64,000 bases of DNA. Origin: Echinococcus granulosus (Eukaryota; Platyhelminthes; Cestoda; Cyclophyllidea; Taeniidae). Position numbers and translations under genes: made by a program. The notes beneath the pieces were generated by a model that saw only the letters and a list, made by a program, of their open reading frames with translations, ran no database searches and was not told the DNA's origin. Positions 1 to 11,900 of this stretch are shown piece by piece. Numbering within the stretch: the stretch's first letter is position 1; each line of letters begins with the position of its first letter. The DNA is taken from assembly GCF_000524195.1 (NCBI RefSeq), contig NW_020170468.1, forward strand, positions 289,363-353,362, read 5' to 3'.

Positions 1-721
1 ATCAAAGCCTTACTTTCAGCCAATGGCCAAGAGGTCAAATCTGATACTTTCTCCGAGGGACTCTTAAGAAACTTGTAAGATGCTTTCCATCTTAGTACTG
101 CTACAAGTGAAAAGAATCAACAAACAAAATCAAACACCAAAGAACGTAAAATACTTGCCAGCTCCTACATATAATAGTAATTTCGCTGGCCCCCTAACCA
201 TTCCAAACCTCTCCCTTGACTATCGAAATTCACGTTGTTCCAATAAAAAGATTAGTGTCGGCCTTAAATCATCTGCTTGTGCAGCACTTCACTCGGTCAG
301 TAAAGGCTGGATTTCGGCAAACTCGGAAAATTAGGTGCCAGGAATCTGCTCCATAAGTTTTAAAAACATTTTCACAACTAACGTGTTTCCGAGTATATGA
401 TAAATATGTAAACTCGGTAATCTACAGCAGCAGGTAAAAATTAAGCTTCTTTTTCCCAAAATGATATGCCGTTTACTCGAAAGTTGAACTGCGATGGTAC
501 TAACATATTTTACAAACTTATGTGAAAGGACAGATCTACGCTAAACTTAACCCATCACATGCTTAACTGGCATTCCACTATTTATAATCAAGCCCACAAA
601 ATCCCAGAAAAAAAGCAAAACATCTAGTGATCATTACTTGCCGACCCTTAAATACTTAAATTAATCGGATAGTTTTTAAACCTAATGAAACCCAGAAACC
701 ACGGAATCCCTATGAGCGCTT
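1..721. other. 3' flank of the Obg gene, no gene seen
   Basis: AT-rich sequence downstream of the minus-strand Obg stop codon. An 84-codon plus-strand frame at 80-334 shows no recognisable motif and no splice context that would make it an exon. I see no RNA gene or repeat here. Confidence 0.4.
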
Positions 722-3700
722 CTATTTATCATCAAATCCCATATTTCCAAGTATCTCTACCAACTGCTCAACATTGTCACCTCGCCGTGCCGAGATAAGC
801 AGCACTTTTGGAGACAGCAAACCCGCCTGTGTAGCAGCATCGGATAGACAGGTGGAGAGTTTGTGGAGAGTCTCTTGTCCCGATGAAGGCGGAACGACGA
901 GATCGATTTTTGTGCCAATGACGAGAGAAGTTCTCCCAGTATCATTCACAAGACGAGGATTAAATAGCTTCAACTCATGGTAGAGCACTTCCAGTTGGCA
1001 AGCAAAGTGAGCCGTGATCTCAGCTAATGAGAAGGCTCTTGAACCGTTAGTTAGAAAAGTACCAACATCGACTAGATAGACAAGAACGCGACAGCCCTCG
1101 ATGAGACTGAGAAACTGAGCACCTAAACCCGCGTTGCGTTCTGCTGCGCCCTCAATAAGACCGGGCAAATCTGCAACTGGAAATAAAAAATATGATTGTA
1201 AGGAAAGAAGGAAATACTGAGTAAGTGATGGACGGTTTGAGTCTTTAATTAAGTCATCAGTTTGGTACATCCTAATGAGGAGAAATAAGCTGTCAAGGTG
1301 TAGTACAGGTGGAACGCATACAAGGTATCATATGAGCCCTTTAAGAATAAACTAAAAAATATCGAGGATGTTGGAAATGTGCGGAATAAACTAGAACTCA
1401 ATACGTCTTGCTAAGAACTTTTGAGTATACAATTAGGTTCCTCGAAATTTCTAATAAAAAGCAGTCATAACAAACATGAAGTAGATCAGTAATAACACCT
1501 CAAATTTTATAGTTATTAGCTGCCCAAGTTCACTAAAAATGACGAAACGTCTTGCACAACCCCATTTCATTTTAGAGATTTTAATTTAAAGTTAATTTAA
1601 TTAATCTTGCATAAAAAATAGGACACTACAGTTCCATTCCCACCAAGATTCTAGAATGATATTACTGCAAAAGTGAAAATGACGCGATGAACCATGTTTT
1701 AGCATTCCTATTATCCACTCACAGTTGGAACTGCGTCACCGCATGGTAAAAATGTCAAATGAACACCTATTTCATTCAATGTCCCCAATTCCAATTCAGC
1801 TCTTTATCCGACAGCCCCCATTAGCCAATATCATTTCATTTGGGATCCGTTTGGGTGGTACAACCCGGACCTGAATTTCATCACCAGTAAAAGAATTTGG
1901 CACTACAGCTTTTCTCTTAGTCATGCCAGTCATAAGCTTTTGGTGTCAGCATTGTGCCCTGTTTATGATGTTATCCTCGAATTTCTTGCTCTTTCTACTA
2001 AATTGTGTCAAAATACACGTTGTACTCGAACTGCTAGAAATTGTTCTGTATAAATTTAGAATATAACGACTGACAGGTACCTAACTCAGCCTCCTTATAT
2101 CGGTTTTGAGCCAAATCCAACAAAACAGCTTCTTAGTAGACTGCCGTGTATTGTGAAGGTCAATGTGCTTATTTTACAGGTACGTTCATGAAGAGCCCAA
2201 AAATGGTAACACGTCTGTGGTCCCTAAATTACACCTGTGTGGCGAAATATACAGTTCCATACATGCATAAATGCCCTTTTATCCAGCGATGGTCGCATAG
2301 GGCTCATATTCAGGGAACTTCATTCAAATAGCTCGTTTTGTTTTTGACACTTGTGGTCTCCGGATCTAGCAGTACACCAGCAGTGTGCTTGTCGCCAGAT
2401 GAGTATGCCTCATTGAATTTTCAGAGATGATTTTGGCTCCATATCATTTCCCACATTTAGTAACCAGGGTAGTCACTTAACAAGGTTCAGCACGAGAAAC
2501 GCACTCAACAGTTTGACACTGTCGTTGCCGCCTTTGTCATTATTTCGATGAAGGATTTTGAGAGTGCCGACGTGTGGTTGGAGGGTGGTGAAGGGATGTG
2601 GCGCGACTCGAGGTCGAGCTCGAGTCAGACGGCGCAGGAGGGTCGACTTGCCCGAGTTAGGACCACCCACCAACCCTACGTCAGTGAAATTGGTGAGTCG
2701 TAGCAGCAACCGTCGTGACTGGCCCATAGCACCGCGCTCAGCAAACCGCAGGGCAGCCTCGCCAATTCGTGGCAGGACCTCTACACTCCTACTTTGGTTG
2801 GCGGAAGCAAGAAATGCGTTGCCACGACCACCTGCACCACCACGAGCGGCAATCAGAGTCTCAGAGGGTGCAACGAGGGTCCACAGAAGACTCGAAGTAT
2901 CGGTACGGTGGGCAGATATGGTTGAGTCTTCCTTCGAGGCTAACAAATGGACCTGCGTGTCTAAAGGCACCTAAGAAAGTAAGAATTTGGGTATATTCGA
3001 CCAAAGCCCACGGTTTAAGGATGACTTACTAGGTTTCCTTGCATTACAAATTCAAGTCACGGCTACCTAAGGGGATGAATTTCTTACATTTAGTTTATCA
3101 GGCGAATTTGGTAAATTTCACTTGGTTTCGGACATGTATTGATAATTTGTACATCATCAATTTACTTTTTCAGTGTTTATCGATAAAAGTCCACTTAATC
3201 TAGTCATCAATAAGGCCTGAATAGTATTTTGCAAATTACGTGGCCTCAAGATTGTCCAAACGGTATTCCAATATTCCAAAAAGCAACGATGCAGGAAGAG
3301 ACTAACTTCTCTTAGCAGTACCGATTTTACCCCACCTTAAATATTGACAAGAAAGTATTCCCAATTTTAAAAAGAACGAAAACATTTAATGCAAGCGTAA
3401 TTTTGACGTTTATTTTGCAATATGATTAATAGAGGTCATAACAGTAACTAAACTTCAGAAAATACAGGTATAATTTCATTCACTATAGTTTTCAGAGGCT
3501 GTCAGAAGTGAATTCCAAATTTCGCCTTAAAGAAGTGAACGGTGCATTTTAGAAGAAAACTGCTCACCTGAGGTCACAGCAATAAAATCTAACCCTTAAC
3601 ATCAAGTCTATTTACTGCGAGGAGGAAAGTTTGATTGGTTTTAACGGCAATCCAGATATACAATTCCCGCTCTTTAGAAGACATAAAAAAATAAATTTTT

Positions 3701-5595
3701 GTACTAAAGAAGGAAAAAATCACACCTGATTGAAGCACAGAAAGCTTCTAGGCTTAAAAGACTTTTCGATTCGAGAATATGTGATCGGTTCATACCCATC
3801 TGGTCGAGAGAGGAAAACGTAAAAAGCACACAAATAAAAAGTGAATTTATTTTTCAGTATCCAAATCAACAGCTAAGCATCCAATACCACAATTGGGCAG
3901 AACACTACAAATCTAGAACAACTTACTTGTTTAAAAATCATAAAATGAATCCAAAGAAGTTTAATTGGTTCAGAAAATTGAATTAAATCTACAAATTGGA
4001 GCCAATCAAATTTTCATGCAGTAGTACAGGTATGAGGTATTGATGTATTAGGTCAGTAGACATGGCCAAATCGGAAGGTTTAAGCAGAGTTTGGAAAGTA
4101 GAAAGAACAAACTATTGAGCCGAAATTACCAATGACAGCCAGGTATTTTACCGCCATTATGTCTGATACGTACTCCGGCCTTCAATTACATTTTAAGTGG
4201 CCAACAAATAATAACCCACTAAAACACCATGAAAACTAAACAAAATTTAAACCATATGCAACAAAAGTGCGACAGCAAGAAGCGATCACCAATTCGATCC
4301 AGACAGAATCCATTCAAACCTCTCTACCTATCAATGTCGTATTCTAGCTTTCGCAAGTGGAGCTGTACCCATTTCCACTATAGCCCAACGGTATCCACAA
4401 AGCTCGGAATGGAGGAAATCAAACTGTTCTGACCATCAACAAACGTATTATGAATTTACTATTCACATTTCCAACAAACGCACCTTTGCACACTGATAAA
4501 CTGATTCTACAGCGTACATTATCTTAACAAATGCAAAAATTTCCTCTATGTTCATATTTTGAGGAGAGGACGTGCAGAGTAGTTAATTAAGAAATTTTCA
4601 AACTCAAAATCTGAGAACAGCCATAATGTCGAAAATGTCCCTCCTCAATTCAGTAGTCAAAGTAACTTCATGTTTCTGTGCGTTTTTTTAGAAAATCCGA
4701 AGCCACAAATCACATTTATGTTGACGATGCAACTCAATTCCAGACAGGATGACAAATATTAATAGCACTCGCACTTTCATATAGTTTAGCAGTGTCGTTT
4801 AAGAGAGCATGGCAAAAAACGCACCACGAAAAGTGACTCAAGAAAAGAAATTACAGTGTTAAATTTTATAGTAACTCGCTAATTTGAACGGATTCAGAAA
4901 TAATAAATGACATATCTTAGACTAACAGACAAATGCGTTAAAACTCAAAGCATGAACAAAAAGCGGGAAGAAATCTTGTCTTATAAATGCGGCAGGTTTA
5001 AGTCTGGATTAAAAACAGTTCCAATGAATGCTGGATTGGAAAAATCGTCTGTTGGTGACATTTGACATATCTGATATGCAGGTACCTCGGACGACAACGG
5101 GAATCCAACTAACTTTAACAACGAGATTTTTGCCATTGGAACCATGACGATTGCCCCCCAACCCTTTGCTTCCATTAGCAGCCCTAAGTACCGAATTCAC
5201 GTTGGAGAAGTCGACCACTTCTGGGTCAGCTGCAAAGATGAAAAGGGAAATGTTTATAGCGCAGCTATCGAATATACTTTCTACTAAGCTTTTAATAAGT
5301 AGCAACCTTGAAATATCACATGACCTCCGTTTCCACCATCTCCACCACTCGGACCGCTGTAAGGGTTGCAGAAGTAACGATCAAAGGCAATACAACCATC
5401 ACCCCCCTTACCCGCGTGCACTACAACCTGTTTCATATCGACAAAGGGACGCAGCTAAAGCAGTGGCTCATATAAAGATCAAGAAAATTTGCAAACCGTA
5501 TATCCCGAAGCTCGTGCTTTCGCCTTCAAATAAACACTAACACCGGCCGTTGATAAGGAGCGAGAGAGTACCAAAGTGTATGCAAGCAGAACCAT
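722..5595 (-). CDS. MTG2: Mitochondrial Obg-family GTPase (MTG2/GTPBP5-like)
   Basis: Obg GTPases help assemble the large ribosomal subunit; the animal MTG2/GTPBP5 form works in mitochondria. Five exons, read 5' to 3' on the minus strand: 5595-5542, 5454-5307, 5229-5114, 2970-2505 and 1176-722, giving about 412 residues, close to the human length. Every junction is GT-AG and keeps frame. The short first exon (18 residues, Ser/Arg/Leu-rich) looks like a mitochondrial targeting start. Residues about 19-180 form the glycine-rich Obg fold ([18 protein letters not shown]). The G domain carries G1 GGPNSGKST (about 208-216), G3 DLPG (264-267), G4 TKID (350-353) and G5 SAR. The DLPG codons only line up with exon 4 if the donor GTGCGT at 2504-2499 is used, which gives LLIADLPG. 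An acceptor (ccttctag) lies 5 nt before the ATG, and TMEM70 ends 89 nt upstream, so trans-splicing of a shared transcript is likely. Confidence 0.93.
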
Positions 5596-5689
5596 GTGCT
5601 CTAGAAGGTAAACAAAGCATACGTTTAATCTGATAACTGCTTTCAGAAACACAAGTAGAAAATGGCAAGAGTTCGTAAAACAGTTTATT
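5596..5689 (-). promoter_or_regulatory. Intercistronic region: poly(A) signal and putative trans-splice acceptor
   Basis: Only 89 nt separate the TMEM70 stop from the Obg start. On the minus strand an AATAAA (5689-5684) overlaps the TMEM70 stop codon. About 80 nt later a pyrimidine-rich tract ending tttaccttctag (AG at 5602-5601) precedes the Obg ATG by 5 nt. A poly(A) signal followed closely by a splice acceptor with no upstream cistron-specific promoter is the arrangement of trans-spliced polycistrons in flatworms and nematodes. The motifs are seen; the operon is inferred. Confidence 0.55.
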
Positions 5690-6239
5690 GGAACTTGATG
5701 GGTCTGTCAAGACCAAAAAGTTGGTTCTTCATTTCAGGGTCACTGAAACCAGATTCAAGTACTAGGAGGGTAGTCTTCTTATTTACAGTCATATTGGCAA
5801 AGCACAGACTGGCGACAGAATAGGAGACCTCTTCCAGACTGAATTCAACCTTTTTGGGCCGAAGGAAAATGGTCTTCGTGTAAGCCGTGAATCGGCCTGT
5901 TTGAGAATTGTAGTTGATTTTGAAAACACAGGAACGAGTTAATACGTGAAGAATGGCAGGGGTAAGGGCAGCAAATGAGAGACTAGAAATGAGAAACGGT
6001 GCGAAACTTGCCATGGTAGCAAACTTTGAAAAGAGGAAAGGTTGAGCAGCAAGAACGAGGCCACTCGATGTAAGAGAAAATAATTTAACACCCACAACAA
6101 GGTTCGAGACAGGATTGGTGTACACTTGCATGTTTAACGAAGAATTGGTTGAGTAAGACGGATCGAAGCAACGAAGGCGCAACAAGTTGGAACGAATGAA
6201 AGATGTCGCGATACCACAAGATGACTTTGAAGCAATCAT
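5685..6239 (-). CDS. TMEM70: TMEM70-like mitochondrial inner-membrane protein
   Basis: TMEM70 proteins sit in the mitochondrial inner membrane and support assembly of ATP synthase (the c-ring) and complex I. This single-exon frame has the family pattern: a short basic leader; a YTNPVSNLVVGVKLFSLT stretch; two closely spaced hydrophobic segments (about residues 49-70 and 82-104) joined by a short loop; then a soluble C-terminal domain with a YTKTIFLRP strand and a closing GLDRPIKF motif. The frame is open to 6290, but an acceptor (ttttttatctag) ends 8 nt before the Met at 6239, so I place the start there, giving 184 residues. It is the upstream partner of the mitochondrial Obg gene. The stop codon TAA is embedded in AATAAA. 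Confidence 0.8.
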   Translation of the reverse strand: MIASKSSCGIATSFIRSNLLRLRCFDPSYSTNSSLNMQVYTNPVSNLVVGVKLFSLTSSGLVLAAQPFLFSKFATMASFAPFLISSLSFAALTPAILHVLTRSCVFKINYNSQTGRFTAYTKTIFLRPKKVEFSLEEVSYSVASLCFANMTVNKKTTLLVLESGFSDPEMKNQLFGLDRPIKFQ

Positions 6240-6290
6240 GCTAATATCTAGATAAAAAAGTTTGGTAACAGTTGAAGTTCGAATAAACAA

Positions 6291-8529
6291 ACATGATCAA
6301 GCGGGGATGAACAAACAAAAGCGCATTGGATAAATATGGTGCTAGTAAGTTGTGGTAAACTTAGTATCTGCTAAATTCGTACCATCCTAATAATATTACA
6401 TGGTGAGTGTCATTTAAAAGCACAATTTAAATTATTTTAAATGCTACGAAATACGTACACGACGTAGATAGACTAGCAAGAAGTAATTAAACGATCCAAA
6501 TCGTCACACGTATGACAGGACACAAAGCGGTAACACGTAAACGTTTATTTTAGTGGTAAAAACCCCACATTTTTCAGATCTCCTATCTAAGAAAGAAATA
6601 AAAACAAATATGCACGGAGAAATCGTACCATACACACCCAAATAAATTTCCGGCATCTATGATGGTGGCCTTGAGATCCAAATTTGTAAATACCAGGACA
6701 TATTTTGTGTGAGCTTATTCTATAAACTGAACAGTTTATTGCTGACGCACAGATAATTTTTAAATCAAAAATTTTATTTTAAATTTATATTTTGTTTGGC
6801 TGTATATTCAGCTAGATGGCCTTTGCAGCACTCCTGTTGAGACAGGCTGCGAGTAGAATTAAAATCCGTGGATTTTGAAGTGTCCGCCTACTTAACCATA
6901 CGGTTTCATAATGTGTGACACCACTGCACATCAGTTCGAACATAGCTCGTCACGCCCCGTGGCTGTAACTAATTTTAAAGTGGATTGCAACTAAGTAGAC
7001 AGGGTCAAAGATGGAGTATTGAATTCGCAACGGAGGGAGAATGTTATTCGCCGTAGTACGCACTGTACATCTGGCCGTCTAGGTTTTTAAGTAACGCCTA
7101 GCCAGCTGAGCGAATTCTATTGGGAGAAAATTTACTCGGTGATGATCCTAAATGCTGGGTGTTGTTTACAACGAACATTTAGCTGTCGGTGGCTACAGAT
7201 CCTAAAAAAAAACCATTTTGAAAAATGATGTAGAGCCAGCCCTTTTTTTGAGACAATTTGCAATTTGTTGAAATTTTGCCCCACACGATGATTGTTAGAT
7301 CTGACAAAAGAAGTGTTGATTGATCATAAGTGAGATTTTTGACCCTTCTGTAGTGAGGCTTCTGAGCTTCGGATCATCACAGTAAATACCTTTCGCCTGT
7401 AACGCTCATACGGTGACCGACTAAAAAAATTAGAATTGTACTCAACATCAATCGCTTCCTGTTACTGCTGCCACCAATGCAGCATCACGAGTCCTCACTG
7501 AAGTCGTAGTAGGCCCTAAGGGTATGGAAATAGGCCAGTTATTACCACATAAAAGAGGAGAACTATGGTCACGGCCGGATGGCAGCGTCCCTAGCAGAAT
7601 TGCAATCTCTGGAACTCATGGTCCCCCATCCTAAGCACGTACAATAAACATGGCAACGCTGCAGCGCCATAACTAGTTTCGGAAACCACAGAAATTTTAA
7701 CTGGAAACAATTTCTGCTAAGCGTGTTACACTACCTTACAAAACTAACCATTTTATCGTACCCGAGTGAGGTTATTCTGCATTTTGAGTTGTGATAGTAA
7801 GTTACGTACTGGTATGTTGCATTTGCAACTGGTACTCTGAGCGTGTTGGAGTGAATTATAAAGTGGAACATCCCATATTGTTTACGAGTCTTCAACTTTG
7901 TAGCAATGACAAAAGGAAATGTAAAGCTGCTTAAACTGTTTTAGTAACTATAATTTGCAAATAAAATCACGCATGAAAAAATAGGTGGAATTGGTATGTA
8001 CTACTTCATATATGCAACTCTTTTTCCTTTTATGACTAGGATTTTGCCACTTAGGGCAAACATCTCAAATTCATTAGTGCATTTACACTAAGTGCTAACC
8101 ACTCCTTATCGTTTTGCTGTCTATCTAGTAGTTCTATTACTGAATATCTGTTTTATTCCACCATGTTAATTCTAATAGCTCTTAACTTCCTTAAGCCCAT
8201 AGAGTTGTTTTTCAATCATCAAAACATGTCACCCTTTAAATTGTTATAACGACTTTTAGTTGATTTTTGCTTTAAGTACCTAACAAAATAAGTGATTTAG
8301 TCACTTAAATTTCCTCTAAGAATTCACCAATTCTGCTTATATTTCCAATGTTAGAGTTACCAAGGTTGTCTAACTCCCTCGTAAAATGTAGTTATGGCCC
8401 ATTTCATTAGCTCTTACTTCGTAGCTGTACCTTTTTACGCAACCTTCGTTACGACATCCTGCATACAAGCCGTTGAGCAACACTTAAAGATTTGCCTTTG
8501 TAATTTACAAATGGACAGAGCACTCTAGA
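6291..8529. other. Intergenic spacer
   Basis: About 2.2 kb upstream of the TMEM70-Obg unit, which should hold its promoter. I see no clear TATA element, exon or RNA gene. A less AT-rich patch around 7440-7640 has no long open frame and may be an old repeat. Confidence 0.35.
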
Positions 8530-8573
8530 GTATCATTTCAGTAGTCACTTTATTTCCAACCATTTGCAGACAG

Positions 8574-8952
8574 AGCGGCTCTGAGATCGTGCGGAGTGGG
8601 TACGTGAGGTAAATTGTGCTTAATTTTAAGACCGAATTCTCTGGGGTACGAGAAAGACGAGTGATCTTCCGTCCGTTTGCGTATCCCCTAGCTTTTACCC
8701 CATTTCTCCCCTTGCCTGACCCGCACACACCCCTAGGAGTTGCAGTGATGTTCAGCTGGTTCCTTGCGCCACCTACGCCGGCGTATAATCAACGAGGGAG
8801 TACCCGACCCGTCCCATGGGTATCGGTTCAGGCAAACCCTCTGGGAAATTGATGGTCGTCAAGCCCTAAAAGAGGTTTGTGCCGAGCTGATTCGCTCGAG
8901 GCCGCAACGCTCGGCTAATTCCCATATTACAAATCGACTTCCCTTACCCTGA
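8574..8952 (+). CDS. Unrecognised GC-rich coding candidate
   Basis: A locally GC-rich block in an AT-rich spacer. The best frame runs to a stop at 8950-8952 and contains a charged, protein-like stretch (PDPSHGYRFRQTLWEIDGR, then a KEVCAELIRS helix). If it is an exon, the acceptor could be the cag ending at 8755. A shorter exon-like piece lies at 8574-8607, between a ttgcag acceptor and a GTAAAT donor. A second overlapping plus frame (8616-8852) and a minus frame (8728-8525) compete. I do not recognise a family, so product and exon structure are open. Confidence 0.25.
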
Positions 8953-11900
8953 CACAATCTAATTTTGGTATTCTTATCAATTAGCCGCACATGAATCGAG
9001 TCGGTTTACACCTACTGTAGAGATTGAACGAGAGAGCAGATTATGAGATGATCATTAATTTAACTTTTGTGGGTACGAAAAACCTCATTTTGATCAGGAA
9101 TCTCCAAAATTAAATATCTATACAGCAGTTGGCTATTTAGGTATCCCCACCTATGAGCTTAACTAACTTGCTTATTACATTGGAAGAACTTCAAGAATTT
9201 GCATGAATGAGCACTGCGCTGAACAGATTCAATAAAAGGATGTTGATTAGTGCAGAGGAATACAAGTTAGCCTTTAATTTGGACTAATTAGGAATCCTAC
9301 ACTATTTTAAAAGTACTTTAGTATTTCGTCAATGCGAGCAAGCTGTAAAATTTTATGCATCCCTATTTTGCTATTCTTCTAGATTACAATTCTACCAGCC
9401 TGAAAAATCCCATGATTTCATTGGTGCTGTCTTTCCCTCAAGCTCAGTTTCTTGCAAACTTTATTCCCTTTTCTGCAAATCAGTACTTCCTTACATAATA
9501 CGCTGCGCTTTCTACCAAGCAGCTTTTCAATCCATTTGGTCGAAGTCGGGGATTAACAAGAGAAGCCTCGAAAAGCCTCTGAAGTTGTTCTACTTCTACC
9601 CTACGGAAATCATCTTAACCCTTTAAGAAAAATGAAGGTCAAAAATTATTTAATTTTTGTTATTTGACTGCCATTCGTTCCTTCATAATGCAAATTTTAA
9701 GTGGTCGTGCAACTCACTCTTCGAAGTTTATTTGTTTAATCGAATTTTAGCTACATTATGACGAAAATAGCATATTTTAATAAAACCGAAGATGCGAACT
9801 CAGCGTTCTGATCACTCGAAAATTTTGCTCTAGGCACGTCATCATTGGCTGTTGCATCACCTGATGCCTGTCCAACCACATTCCCGCATACATGCGCGCG
9901 GAAGCCCATGCTGGGGGATGTGTAAACACTGAAGGCTACTCACTCGAGCATACAGTCATCATAGATTGCCTTCCATGGCCTCGGTTGAGAGAAGAGTGCC
10001 CCAACGAGCGGTTTTATCCGACTCTACCCAATGTAAGTCATCTGTGGTTGCCTCACCGATTATAATCAGGGTTCTTTCTAAAATATCCTATGAATCGTTT
10101 CGACTTTTCAGTTAAATTGGATTCTCAAACGAAGCAATTTGTTTAGCAACAAGATAGTTTTAATGCTGTAGAATTTTGCAACTTCGAAAACTTGAAATGC
10201 AGTTTTTTTGCACTGGGCTTTGAACGATGGCTTGTGGTCTGTGCTGGAAATACGCGAAATTCCAGCTGAACCACTTGAGGATATTCAACTACCAGCAGCC
10301 AAACAAATGTTGATAAGTGAGACAATATTATCGTTAGATGATAATTCACCTATGAAACTTGCGGATTTATGTAGTTGACTACTTTCATGCTACCATTTGC
10401 AAAGAAAATAGCAAATTTCGTCCCACGCGAATTATTTTTACATGATATATTAGATTTTTCCATAAGTTAATTTAAGATTTAACCACACTTGTTCGCAAAA
10501 TTCGCGATCATTCTAAGTAAAAAGCACAGCACAAATTTCGATCATGAATTCAGCATCGGTTCTGGTGTGTCAGATATGATCATAGGATTGTATGAAATAT
10601 ATTTTAGAAGTCCGAATGCAAATCCAACCGCAGTACACCTGCTTTGTATAATTGGGTAAATATTAATGTAAATAATAATCATTTGAGTGGAAACTTTAAT
10701 TGACTATATTTTTCCAAGCAGAAGCAGCAGGCGATTACGTTTTACATAGGATTTGCCTGTAATATTGGATAATATGTACTGGCTTATAGGATTCAAAAAT
10801 TTAGAGTAAATAAAACGTTTCAGATAAATCTAGTGGTATGTATGTGCCAGCAAAAGTGGTAGGCATTTAATTCTGAACAGCTTGCGCCTGCTGTCACAAC
10901 TATATTGATTGCTTTTTTTCTCAGTGGATTTATTCCTTTAAATTTATCTTTTGGACACTGTTTTTCATAATGCGTTGATTTCATTAAATAGTTTGCAAAA
11001 TCTGCATAGTTTTATGGTATTTTGTAATGATCCTTACTTTGATGGTATCATTGAAGGTTGTTTGAACAAAATTTGGAAATTGTGTAAAGGTTTTTAAAAA
11101 TGTGACAATGGGTATCATTGAGGGATTAACTGCAACTCGTCCTAGTACCAGTTGCTCTAGCAACAAACGACTGAACATAGAATTTTAAATCAGCAGCAGC
11201 ACTTTTTCTTCACAGGTGACAATTTTCCTGCTTCTGATCTCCATTTTTAGTCATGTCCAAGAAGAGATGCTAGTAAATTAATAGCTTTTTTTGCTGAGTA
11301 AAATCAATTGATTTGTTGTTTATATACACGATATCTCTTTAATCCATTGGTTCAAAGTGTATAACCATTGTGGAAAGTCTGCAGAAGTTATCACACTTTG
11401 AAACACATAAAGTTAAGCAATGATTAATCTAAAGGGCAAAATTCTCACTATTTTGACTCGTGTAAATTTTTTTCCTATTTTTGCTTTTTTACTGTCAACT
11501 GCTTGTTCACAGGAAAAGATTTGAAGCCTGGAACTCACGCCACAGATAAGCATCATTTACCAAGGATAACTTAAAAGCTTTGTTAGATGTTGCGCTTTTC
11601 ATTGTAATTTTCCCAATGGGACACAATCGTTGGCAAGACTTTCCTAAGTTCGTTCGTTTAATCAATAGAGATTGATTAAAAATAGTGGCACTTTAATGCT
11701 TTATTATGTACTATGTTATAAAAACTGGTCTGCTTATTTTTAGGCCCTACTCCCGATAAATGAAGGTCTACATGCTTATTGTTTGTAAAGCAATGCCTTA
11801 CATTCCATGAGAGAGTGTTGTTTACTAAAGCTTCACATGAAACCATACCATACTTGTTCCCCATGAGAGCACCCCTCAGAGATTTCATGCAAAATCCCTT

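Noticed and set aside
2558..2974. 138-codon plus-strand frame, Arg/Pro-rich
   Set aside because: Exact antisense shadow of Obg exon 4, whose minus-strand frame carries the GTPase motifs.
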